Shown here in pieces: positions 1 through 5,878 of a stretch of 5,878 nucleotides of DNA. This DNA is from Pseudomonadota bacterium (GTDB lineage Bacteria > BMS3Abin14). Position 1 is the first letter of the stretch, and every line of letters starts with the position of its first letter. The stretch covers positions 1 through 5,878 of the forward strand of contig DAOVVW010000075.1 of NCBI GenBank assembly GCA_030636965.1, in the 5' to 3' direction. Both the position numbers and the translations under genes were made by a program. The notes under the pieces are model-generated. The model was not told the DNA's origin and searched no databases. It saw nothing but the letters and a program-made list of their open reading frames with translations.

Positions 1-156
1 CTGTGGATCTGCTCAGGGCACTGGTCCTATGCTGCAGACGGAAAGCTGGCGAGTGTAGTTCAGCAAAGGAGCAGGCCTCTGGCCTCGAAACAACCCCACA
101 CTAAAAAGAAAGGTAAGGGCGCAAGGAAAGGCAGTGAGGCAAAGGGTCCATACTCC
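1..156 (+). other. 5' edge region: probable upstream gene tail plus spacer, or N-terminal extension of the deacetylase
   Basis: Two readings compete. Frame 3 is open from the window edge to a TAA at 102-104 and gives 33 residues beginning VDLLRALVLCC. This could be the C-terminus of an upstream gene; in related bacteria an S41 (CtpA-type) protease often sits here, but the fragment is too short to identify. Frame 1 is open from base 1 without a stop into the deacetylase. Just before GTG157 it encodes a lysine-rich stretch (KKKGKGARKGSEAKG), which would make a natural cytoplasmic tail before a membrane anchor. No ATG, GTG or TTG occurs in frame 1 before 157, so this second reading needs a start upstream of the window. 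No convincing promoter or terminator is seen. Confidence 0.3.
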
Positions 157-978
157 GTGTGGATCGTTTCCGCAGCTGTTCTCGCTCTGGCCGTAATACT
201 CGTTTCTCTGTTTGCCATACGCCTCTCCCGGGACAAGCCGACAACTTACAGGCAGGAAAAACAAAGACCGGTATCCATACCATATGCGCCTGCCAAAGGG
301 GGCACTGTAGCTCTGATCATCGATGACATGGGACACAGCAGGTCTGCAGCCCTTCCCTTCCTTGAGATGGATGTACCACTGGCCCTGTCATTCCTGCCGG
401 GACGGCCCCACTCCGTGCAGCTGGCCGAGGAAGGTTTCGCCAGGGGAAAGTCGATACTTCTGCACCTTCCGATGGAGCCAAAGGGATATCCGGGGATCAA
501 CCCTGGAAAGGGAGTTGTTTTGATCTCCCACGATTCGGGTGAGATCCGGCGGATCCTGAGAGAGGATCTCAGATCGGTCCCCCACGCCATCGGGATAAAC
601 AATCACATGGGATCCCTGGCCACAGAAAACGAAAGGGTAATGACCGATGTACTGGAATTTGCGAGGGACGAAAGATTGCTGTTCATAGACAGCCGAACTT
701 CACCCCGCAGTGTGGCATACCGGATTGCAAAGGACCTGAATGTTTCATCGGCCGAAAGGGATATATTTCTGGATAACGAAAGGGACGAGGATGCTATTTA
801 CGCGAGAGTCACGGAGCTGCTGGACCTGGCAGAAGCCAGGGGCTGGGCCATCGGTATCGGACACCCTTATCCTGAAACGGCAAGAGTCCTAAAAAGAGCT
901 GCCGCCGATGCCGAAAGGAGGGGGATCCTGTGGGTCTCCCTTCAGGAAATGGTTAGATATGTTGATCCTGGGAATTGA
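157..978 (+). CDS. Divergent polysaccharide deacetylase family protein (YibQ/DUF610 type), N-terminally membrane anchored
   Basis: This is a 273-residue protein from GTG157. Residues about 2-22 form one hydrophobic segment followed by IRLSR, so the protein is probably a signal-anchored periplasmic protein. The catalytic-type domain spans about 50-267. Family hallmarks are IIDDMG (D56, D57), FLPGRPHS (79-86), LLHLPMEP (101-108), GINNHMGS (146-153), LFIDSRTS (175-182), RDIFLDNE (201-208) and GIGHPYPET (233-241). The D56/D57, H103, H150 and H236 positions resemble metal and catalytic positions of NodB-like deacetylases. The family is assigned to carbohydrate deacetylation by fold, and the true substrate is generally unknown. 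The start is uncertain: GTG157 has only a weak purine-rich AAAGGG (141-146) upstream, and the frame stays open to the window edge with a basic stretch, so the protein may be longer. It overlaps tsaD by 20 nt, which suggests coupled translation. The family assignment is firm and the start is not. Confidence 0.85.
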   Translation: MWIVSAAVLALAVILVSLFAIRLSRDKPTTYRQEKQRPVSIPYAPAKGGTVALIIDDMGHSRSAALPFLEMDVPLALSFLPGRPHSVQLAEEGFARGKSILLHLPMEPKGYPGINPGKGVVLISHDSGEIRRILREDLRSVPHAIGINNHMGSLATENERVMTDVLEFARDERLLFIDSRTSPRSVAYRIAKDLNVSSAERDIFLDNERDEDAIYARVTELLDLAEARGWAIGIGHPYPETARVLKRAAADAERRGILWVSLQEMVRYVDPGN

Positions 979-2017
979 GACATCATGCGACGACACGGCT
1001 GCGGCAGTGATCCGCAACGGACGGGAGACCCTATCTTCGGTTGTTTCGGCCCAGGACGAGTTACATGCTCCATATGGCGGGATCGTACCTGAGATGGCAT
1101 CCCGCATGCACCTGGAAAAAATCGACACCGTGGTCAACAAAGCCCTGTCAGAGGCTGCTGTTTCCATAAGGGAGATTGACCTCATAGCTGTCACAACAGG
1201 CCCCGGGTTGGTGGGTTCCCTCCTGGTTGGCCTGTCCTACGCAAAGGGAGTGTCCTTTGCGAAAGACATCCCCCTGGTGGGAGTGGATCACATTAAGGGA
1301 CATCTCTTTTCCCTGGAGCTGGCAGATGGAACACCCATCCCCTCTATCGCTCTGGTGGCATCTGGTGGGCACACAGCCCTTTTTCACCTTCGTTCCCGGG
1401 ACGATATCCAGCTTGTCGGTACCACTCTTGACGATGCAGCAGGCGAGGCCATGGATAAAGCCGCTAAACTGCTGAATCTGGGCTATCCAGGCGGTCCCGT
1501 CATCCAGTCAGAAGCCCGCTACGGTGATCCTGGGGCACTTCCCCTGCCCAGGCCCCTGACCGGCACCGACAATCTTGATTTCTCATTCAGCGGATTGAAA
1601 ACCGCTCTATTTACCTGGCTTAAGCGCCACGGTTACCTTGACAGAACTTCCGAGGGGAGAGATGATTTACCGTTAAGCATCCCCGATATCGCCGCCTCTT
1701 TCCAGGAGGCTGTTGTTGACGTACTCGTCATAAAGTGCCGCCAGGCAGTGGAGGCTTTCGAAGTCGGTCACCTCTTCATTGCCGGCGGTGTTGCGCGCAA
1801 TGAACCGCTCCGGAAAAGAGTGGTCCAGGCAGCAAAGGAAGATGGATTCCGTGTTCACCTGCCTCCACCCGAGCTTTGTACGGATAACGCAGCTATGATC
1901 GCTGCCTGCGGATTTCACAGCAAGAACGAAGCCTCTACGGATATCCTGGATCTTAACGCCTATTCAACAAAGGCCCTGGGCATAAAAGGGCCCTTGAAAA
2001 GGGGACGTTCAGCATGA
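959..2017 (+). CDS. tsaD: tRNA N6-adenosine threonylcarbamoyltransferase TsaD
   Basis: TsaD transfers the threonylcarbamoyl group from TC-AMP to A37 of ANN-decoding tRNAs (t6A), acting in the cytoplasm with TsaB and TsaE. The 352-residue product, slightly longer than the usual 335-345, shows the whole Kae1/Qri7/TsaD signature. It starts MLILGIETSCDDT and has PEMASR (44-49), the metal-binding HIKGH (H111 and H115, the same numbering as in E. coli), SGGHT (135-139), GEAMDKAAKLL with D166, YPGGP (176-180), FSFSGLKTA (208-216), GGVARN (276-281) and CTDNAAM with the third metal ligand D309. I chose ATG959 because family members start with this short MLxLGIETS segment, and AGGA at 944-947 lies 11 nt upstream. 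An ATG at 908 would only add 17 atypical residues. The start lies inside the deacetylase gene (20-nt overlap) and the stop overlaps the next start as ATGA, so expression is operonic. It appears intact. Confidence 0.97.
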   Translation: MLILGIETSCDDTAAAVIRNGRETLSSVVSAQDELHAPYGGIVPEMASRMHLEKIDTVVNKALSEAAVSIREIDLIAVTTGPGLVGSLLVGLSYAKGVSFAKDIPLVGVDHIKGHLFSLELADGTPIPSIALVASGGHTALFHLRSRDDIQLVGTTLDDAAGEAMDKAAKLLNLGYPGGPVIQSEARYGDPGALPLPRPLTGTDNLDFSFSGLKTALFTWLKRHGYLDRTSEGRDDLPLSIPDIAASFQEAVVDVLVIKCRQAVEAFEVGHLFIAGGVARNEPLRKRVVQAAKEDGFRVHLPPPELCTDNAAMIAACGFHSKNEASTDILDLNAYSTKALGIKGPLKRGRSA

Positions 2018-3708
2018 AAATTTTCATAAGAATTTTGATTATTTTACCCCTCCTTGCTGCCTGTGCCGCAACACCCGAAATGTCCGGTAGAAGTTCCACG
2101 ACCGGAGACAAACCTGTGGGCAAGACCGCTGAATCAGCCTACGCCAAATATATATATGGTGTTTTCCTCAGAAAAGAAGGTCGTAAAAGTGAAGCTATCA
2201 AAAACCTGGAGGAAGCCTCAAAGCTTGACACTACATCTGAGAGCATCAGGACAGAACTCCTGAGCCTGTACCTGGAAACAGGACAGAAACTAAAGGCCGA
2301 AGAGGCAGCAACACAGATCATAGGTATCAACCCCGACAATCCCGACGCCCACATTTCCATCGGCCAGATACTGGCAGACAGGAAAGCGATTGACCGGGCG
2401 GCACCGCATTTCGAGAAAGCCATAGAACTGGTTCCCGAAAAGGCCGGCCCCTACATATATCTCGCTGAGATATACGGGATAATGGGCAAAACGGAGCCAG
2501 CTCTCGAACTTCTGAACAATCTGGCAAAAAAACACGAACACGCACCGCTGGCCTATTTTTACATGGCCAGACTGTACGCCAGAACCGGGAAAACAGATAT
2601 GGCAGTCGATCATCTGGAAAAAGCCATTGAACTTAACAGCTCTTTCCTCTCGGCAGTCAGCGACTTGGGAAAGATATTTGAAGAACAGGGCAAGAGGACT
2701 GATGCCATAAAACTCTACCGGATATTTCTTGAGAGGAATCCCGGGGAAAGTGGAGTCAGGGAGCTTCTGGCCCATCTTCTGATGCGCGATGGGAAGTATG
2801 ATGAAGCAAAGGCCGAGCTTGAAGTGATCCTGGATGACAATCCGAGTAACACCAATGCAATGCTGATGCTCGGGCTCGTAGAGGCCCAGAGGGGCGAGTC
2901 GAAGCGGGCCATGGAGATATTTATTGAGGTAAAGGGAAGGATGCCCGGGAACCTTGAAGTCATACTTCAGACCGGCAACCTCCAGAGGGAATTAAAACTC
3001 TACGAGGACGCATTGAGAACCTACCAGGAAGCTGCAACCACAGCCCCCCAACGATATGAACCGTATCTTAATCTGGCGGTAACCTACGATATGATGGAGG
3101 ACTACAAAAAAGCACTGGTCAATCTGGAAAAAGCCATTGAACTTGAGCCGGAGAGGATTCCCATCAGAACATTCATGAGCCAGATCCTGGTCCAGCTGGA
3201 AAGATATGGTGAGGCGGAAGAGACTCTGAGGGTTGGACTCGAGAAGGCCCCTCAGAGCACATCCCTGCTTTACCAGTTGGGGATCGTCCTGGACAAGGAT
3301 GGACGGTTTGAGATGACTGAAGAGCTGATGCTAAGGATTATCGAGCTTGATCCGGATCACTTTGATGCCCTTAACTATCTCGGATACTCATGGGCTGAAA
3401 GGGACATAAACATGGAAGAAGCACTCACGATGATCGAAAAGGCCCTGAAGATAAAACCTGACATCCCGTACATCATAGACAGCCTGGGTTGGACATACTA
3501 CAAGCTTGGGCGCTATGAGGAGGCCCTGGGGCAGTTGCTGAAAGCCTACGAATCCATGAAGGAGGATCCCACTGTGCTGGAGCATCTGGGCGATGTGTAT
3601 CTCAAGCTCGGTGACGGCGGCAACGCAAGGAAATATTGGAACCTCGCTTTGAACCACGACCCTGAAAACGAAAGGGTCATAAATAAACTAAACGATCTTG
3701 ATCAGTAA
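2014..3708 (+). CDS. TPR-repeat lipoprotein, about 15 tetratricopeptide units
   Basis: The product is 564 residues. Residues 1-16 are a lipoprotein signal peptide with lipobox L14-A15-A16 before C17, so the mature protein should be lipid-anchored in the envelope, facing the periplasm if it is retained inside. After a short Ser/Thr-rich linker (about 18-40), nearly the whole protein is a solenoid of about 15 consecutive 34-residue TPR units from residue about 43 to 559. Consensus positions are clear, for example LEKAIELNS, LEKAIELEPE, ALNYLGYSWAER, DSLGWTYYKLGRYEEAL and LEHLGDVYLKLGD. The last three units match a widespread proteobacterial TPR lipoprotein type encoded next to lolB and ispE (PA4667 in Pseudomonas holds the same place). 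No enzymatic domain is present, and the likely role is a protein-interaction scaffold in envelope assembly; the partner is unknown. The start is ATG2014 in an ATGA overlap with the tsaD stop, with AAGGGG (1999-2004) as Shine-Dalgarno. Confidence 0.93.
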   Translation: MKIFIRILIILPLLAACAATPEMSGRSSTTGDKPVGKTAESAYAKYIYGVFLRKEGRKSEAIKNLEEASKLDTTSESIRTELLSLYLETGQKLKAEEAATQIIGINPDNPDAHISIGQILADRKAIDRAAPHFEKAIELVPEKAGPYIYLAEIYGIMGKTEPALELLNNLAKKHEHAPLAYFYMARLYARTGKTDMAVDHLEKAIELNSSFLSAVSDLGKIFEEQGKRTDAIKLYRIFLERNPGESGVRELLAHLLMRDGKYDEAKAELEVILDDNPSNTNAMLMLGLVEAQRGESKRAMEIFIEVKGRMPGNLEVILQTGNLQRELKLYEDALRTYQEAATTAPQRYEPYLNLAVTYDMMEDYKKALVNLEKAIELEPERIPIRTFMSQILVQLERYGEAEETLRVGLEKAPQSTSLLYQLGIVLDKDGRFEMTEELMLRIIELDPDHFDALNYLGYSWAERDINMEEALTMIEKALKIKPDIPYIIDSLGWTYYKLGRYEEALGQLLKAYESMKEDPTVLEHLGDVYLKLGDGGNARKYWNLALNHDPENERVINKLNDLDQ

Positions 3709-3718
3709 CTCCCGGATA

Positions 3719-4501
3719 ATGAGATACCTGAATAACCCAAGAATCTGGCTGCTCGCGCTCTTATTCCTCACAACTTCCTGCGCGGCGCCCGACAGCTACA
3801 GGCACATCAGCTCCATAGACCCTGAGCCCTTTGTGAAGACCCTGACAGCGAGGGAAGCCACACCGGAAGGGCTTATTTCCACCCTCGACGTCAGGTACCG
3901 TGGCGAGGCCGGACGTTATTCCGGTGAGGTTTTCCTGGTGCTGGCCAGGCAGTCAAAGCTCCGGCTGGAGATCCCGGGATCAATGGGAAGCACTTTTCTC
4001 GTAATGGTAAGTGATGGACACAAGGTCTGGATATACTACCCCGGAGAAGGTTCTGCCTATATGACCTCGGTGGGAGGAGAATCTCTTGCGCCCTACCTTC
4101 CATTTCCCTTCCCCCTGGACCCTGCCTGGATCCCGGATCTGATCATGGGATTAATACCCCAGGGGGTGAATGCTGAAAGCATCAGGGCCTACACAACCCG
4201 ATCAGGAAAAACAGTCCTGTATCTGGACGGTTCAGACGGACTCTCCCTTCAGTACGCAATGCTGCCGGGAGATCCGGCAAGGCTCTACTCAGTCACAGCA
4301 AGGAAGGACGGTTCGACACTAACCGTTACTTTTGCCAGTGAAGATACGAACGTGCCCGGGGAACTAGACTACAGATCTGCCGACGGCCGGACAAAAGTGG
4401 ATTTTATACAAGTGCGCAGAACAGATTCTCTCCCCAAAATGGCCTTTGAATCACCGATCCCTTCCGATATCTCAGTAAAGGATCTGGAGCCGGGACAGTG
4501 A
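3719..4501 (+). CDS. LolB-like outer-membrane lipoprotein
   Basis: From ATG3719 the product is 260 residues. Residues 1-20 are a signal peptide (basic N-terminus, hydrophobic core LLALLFL) ending T18-T19-S20 before C21. This satisfies the permissive lipobox rule, but it has Thr rather than Leu at -3. The mature part is rich in alternating beta-strand patterns (about 55-112: RYRGEAGRYSGEVFLVLAR, then LRLEIPG, STFLVMVSDG, KVWIYYPGEG), like the LolA/LolB half-barrel that binds lipoprotein acyl chains, and it ends with FESPIPSD. Overall sequence is too diverged for me to call LolB from motifs alone. The main support is position: TPR lipoprotein - lolB - ispE is a conserved order in gamma-proteobacteria. 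The expected role is accepting lipoproteins from LolA at the outer membrane. A DUF4292-type or other LolA-fold lipoprotein is the alternative. TTG3698 would add seven residues inside the preceding gene; ATG3719 gives a more normal signal peptide and a 10-nt gap. Confidence 0.8.
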   Translation: MRYLNNPRIWLLALLFLTTSCAAPDSYRHISSIDPEPFVKTLTAREATPEGLISTLDVRYRGEAGRYSGEVFLVLARQSKLRLEIPGSMGSTFLVMVSDGHKVWIYYPGEGSAYMTSVGGESLAPYLPFPFPLDPAWIPDLIMGLIPQGVNAESIRAYTTRSGKTVLYLDGSDGLSLQYAMLPGDPARLYSVTARKDGSTLTVTFASEDTNVPGELDYRSADGRTKVDFIQVRRTDSLPKMAFESPIPSDISVKDLEPGQ

Positions 4502-5361
4502 TGGAGATTCTCGCCCCGGCAAAGATAAATCTTACCCTCAAGATCCTCGGGAAACGACCCGACGGTTTTCACGAGATCGAAAGCCTCGTGCAAAAGGTGA
4601 ATCTTTTTGACAGGATCACGTTCACCAACGTATCTGACGGCAGGATCTCTCTTGTCTGCAGCGACCCCGGCATACCAGGGGATGAGAATAACCTGGCCCA
4701 CCGCGCTGCCATGATCCTTGCCGAAGCTGCCAGCATCCGGGACAGGGGTGTACGGATCGAGCTGGAGAAGAATATCCCCTCAGGAGCTGGACTCGGTGGT
4801 GGAAGCAGTGATGCCGCTGCTGTTCTCATTGGGCTTTCCAGGTTCTGGGATCTTTCATCAACCACCGGGTTCCTTGCTGATCTTGGCGCGCAACTCGGCT
4901 CCGACGTGCCCCTGTTCCTCTATCCCTCACCCGCTATTATCAAGGGGAGGGGAGAGGTTGTGCTCCCCATTACTGCTCGCTTTTCCGGGTATTTTGTCAT
5001 TATCTATCCCGGTTTTTCAGTTCCGACAGCGTGGGCATATTCTAATTTCCGTTTGACAAAAACGTCTGACAAATATAGGATTTCTGCACTTTCCAAGGCC
5101 GAGGGGGGGGAACTGCGCCCGGACGACTGGAGCAGCCTTCTGGCTAACGATCTGGAGGCTGTCGTTATCCCGGAATATCCGGAGATCGCTCTTGCCAAAA
5201 AAGCGCTCTTGGAAGCCGGGGCAAGGGCAGCTCTGATGTCCGGCAGCGGTTCTGCCGTTTTCGGTCTTTTTGATGAACTGGAAACGGCCCGGAGGGCTGC
5301 AGAAAATATGGCCGTTTCGGGGGGTTACAGGGCTTTTACGGTCGAACCCCTCCTCTCATAA
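4501..5361 (+). CDS. ispE: 4-diphosphocytidyl-2-C-methyl-D-erythritol kinase IspE
   Basis: IspE is a GHMP-family kinase that phosphorylates the 2-hydroxyl of CDP-methylerythritol with ATP, a middle step of the MEP pathway to IPP and DMAPP in the cytoplasm. The 286-residue product has the usual length and all signatures. These are APAKINLTL (5-13, with catalytic-type K8), RPDGFHEI (19-26), the glycine-rich ATP loop PSGAGLGGGSSDAA (93-106), LGSDVPLF with catalytic-type D135, KGRGE (148-152) and the C-terminal GHMP motif MSGSGSAVFG (246-255). ATG4501 overlaps the lolB-like stop by 1 nt (TGATG). GTG4498 would add one residue and is less likely by family start, although GGAG (4486-4489) is better spaced from it (8 nt against 11). 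An eight-G tract (5103-5110) lies in a variable loop near residue 201. The gene is intact and is co-transcribed with the upstream genes by context. Confidence 0.97.
   Translation: MEILAPAKINLTLKILGKRPDGFHEIESLVQKVNLFDRITFTNVSDGRISLVCSDPGIPGDENNLAHRAAMILAEAASIRDRGVRIELEKNIPSGAGLGGGSSDAAAVLIGLSRFWDLSSTTGFLADLGAQLGSDVPLFLYPSPAIIKGRGEVVLPITARFSGYFVIIYPGFSVPTAWAYSNFRLTKTSDKYRISALSKAEGGELRPDDWSSLLANDLEAVVIPEYPEIALAKKALLEAGARAALMSGSGSAVFGLFDELETARRAAENMAVSGGYRAFTVEPLLS
5053..5081 (+). promoter_or_regulatory. Candidate sigma-70-type promoter inside ispE, upstream of spoVG
   Basis: A perfect TTGACA (5053-5058) is followed after 17 bp by TAGGAT (5076-5081), which matches the -10 consensus at four of six positions. 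The local region is more AT-rich than its surroundings. A start near 5088 would give a leader of about 320 nt running through the end of ispE to spoVG, allowing spoVG to be expressed separately from the housekeeping genes. It lies within coding sequence, and such matches occur by chance, so this is a weak call. Confidence 0.25.
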
Positions 5362-5393
5362 CTACCGGGTCTGACAACTGAGGCTCATCAGGG

Positions 5394-5399
5394 AAAGGA
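5394..5399 (+). promoter_or_regulatory. Ribosome binding site of spoVG
   Basis: AAAGGA lies 9 nt before ATG5409 in the 47-nt ispE-spoVG gap (5362-5408), the largest gene gap in the window. It is a good Shine-Dalgarno match and fixes the spoVG start. The rest of the gap shows only a 4-bp inverted pair (CTGA...TCAG, 5378-5391) and no U-tract, so I see no terminator there and the gene can be read from the upstream transcript. Confidence 0.6.
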
Positions 5400-5408
5400 T
5401 GGTTCAAG

Positions 5409-5878
5409 ATGAAAATAACAGACGTGAAGGTTTTCCCGGTGGATGAAGAGAAACTGAAGGCCTATGCGACCATAACCTTTGAGAACTGCTTCATAGTAAG
5501 GGACCTCAAGGTCATAAGCGGTAATAAGGGTTATTTCATCGCAATGCCAAGCAAAAAACGCAAGGATGGTACCTTTAGGGACGTCGCTCATCCACTGAAC
5601 AGCGAAACAAGGAAGATGATCGAGGAGGCCGTTCTTGAAGTTTACGAAGGGGAAGTTGAATCCCTTGGATCGGCGCCCCCCGCTGCCGATGTAGACACCG
5701 CGGCAGTGACAGAGCCTGAAACCGTTGCCGAAGAGGAAGCAGTTCAGGAGACACCTTCCGAAGAGGAAGCAGCTCAGGAGACACCTTCCGAAGAGGAAGC
5801 AGCTCAGGAGACACCTTCCGAAGAGGAAGCAGCTCAGGAGACACCTTCCGAAGAGGAAGCAGCTCAGGAGACACCTTC
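5409..5878 (+). CDS. spoVG: SpoVG family nucleic-acid-binding regulator with a repetitive acidic C-terminal tail (3' end beyond window)
   Basis: The frame is open from ATG5409 to the window edge (156 codons visible), so the C-terminus is missing here. Residues 1 to about 84 are a full SpoVG core: MKITDVKVFPV, ATITFENCFIVRDLKVI (20-36), GYFIAMPSKKRKDGTFRD (41-58), AHPLNSETRKMIEEAVLEVY (60-79). SpoVG proteins bind DNA and RNA site-specifically, are known from sporulation and septation in Bacillus and virulence regulation in Staphylococcus and Borrelia, and also occur in non-sporulating deltaproteobacteria. The basic KKRK (49-52) and the helix around 66-79 are in the part linked to nucleic-acid binding. 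Usual length is about 90-110 residues. Here an Ala/Pro/Glu linker (about 85-107) leads into five or more copies of EEEAAQETPS. The tail is probably disordered and strongly acidic. The local target in this organism cannot be told from the sequence. Confidence 0.93.
   Translation, partial: MKITDVKVFPVDEEKLKAYATITFENCFIVRDLKVISGNKGYFIAMPSKKRKDGTFRDVAHPLNSETRKMIEEAVLEVYEGEVESLGSAPPAADVDTAAVTEPETVAEEEAVQETPSEEEAAQETPSEEEAAQETPSEEEAAQETPSEEEAAQETP
5730..5878 (+). repeat. In-frame 30-bp tandem repeat within spoVG, at least 4.97 copies
   Basis: Units lie at 5730-5759, 5760-5789, 5790-5819, 5820-5849 and 5850-5878, the last cut one base short by the window edge. Each encodes EEEAAQETPS. Units 2-5 are identical at every base seen. 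Unit 1 differs at one base (T at 5743, giving Val instead of Ala at residue 112). The preceding segment TEPETVAEEE looks like a decayed or ancestral form. Identity at silent positions indicates recent expansion by slippage or recombination. The period is a multiple of three, so copy-number change keeps the frame. Confidence 0.97.

Noticed and set aside
556..572. Hairpin CTGAGA-GAGGA-TCTCAG inside the deacetylase gene
   Set aside because: The 6-bp stem has no extension and no U-tract and lies mid-gene. It is compatible with chance in a region rich in GATC and GAG.
908..958. Longer tsaD starting at ATG908
   Set aside because: The 17 extra residues are Gly- and Lys-rich and unlike TsaD N-termini, which start directly at the MLxLGIETS segment, and this would increase the overlap with the deacetylase gene.
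1986..1995. Ten-base palindrome AAGGGCCCTT near the end of tsaD
   Set aside because: It has no loop or U-tract, lies in coding sequence and sits next to the G-rich Shine-Dalgarno of the next gene. It is too short to call an operator or terminator.
2290..2775. Minus-strand open frame of 161 codons within the TPR gene
   Set aside because: It is opposite a clearly conserved TPR array and has no recognisable domain.
3698..3718. TTG start for the LolB-like gene
   Set aside because: It would overlap the TPR gene and add a polar segment before the signal peptide. ATG3719 gives a standard basic-plus-hydrophobic signal peptide of 20 residues.
5575..5874. Minus-strand open frame of 99 codons over the spoVG repeat
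   Set aside because: It is open only because the 30-bp repeat has a period divisible by three and lacks stops in this frame. The protein is a repetitive antisense of spoVG, and the + strand has a full SpoVG domain with a good ribosome binding site.
5730..5878. CRISPR-like array
   Set aside because: The 30-bp units are contiguous without spacers and encode a clean in-frame peptide repeat, so this is a coding minisatellite.

Overview
The window holds one tightly packed run of six genes, all on the + strand. Its GC content is moderate (roughly 50-55% by eye). The two lipoprotein signal peptides, one on a LolB-like protein, point to a Gram-negative bacterium with an outer membrane. A SpoVG-type regulator placed directly after ispE, and a divergent polysaccharide deacetylase directly before tsaD, fit a deltaproteobacterial-type lineage (Desulfobacterota, Desulfuromonadota or relatives). 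That placement is an inference from gene content and order, not a phylogenetic result.

Layout. Bases 1-156 are uncertain: they are either the tail of an upstream gene plus a short spacer, or an upstream extension of the first gene. 157-978 is a membrane-anchored divergent polysaccharide deacetylase. 959-2017 is tsaD, for the t6A tRNA modification. 2014-3708 is a lipoprotein built almost entirely of about 15 TPR units. 3719-4501 is a LolB-like outer-membrane lipoprotein. 4501-5361 is ispE, of the MEP isoprenoid pathway. 5409 to the window end is spoVG, whose reading frame is still open at base 5878. Gene junctions are overlaps of 20, 4 and 1 nt and gaps of 10 and 47 nt, so the block reads as one operon with translational coupling. 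No terminator, RNA gene, insertion sequence or CRISPR array is visible. The minus strand carries only shadow frames.

The order TPR protein - lolB - ispE is also found in gamma-proteobacteria such as Pseudomonas, where prs, rplY and pth follow. Here spoVG follows ispE directly. Most of the block is therefore ancient housekeeping: tRNA modification, isoprenoid synthesis and envelope lipoproteins.

The one clearly unusual element is the spoVG C-terminus. After a normal SpoVG core of about 85 residues there is an acidic tail made of a perfect 30-bp (10-residue) tandem repeat, in at least five copies, that runs off the end of the window. I see no evidence for a wholly new multi-gene system.
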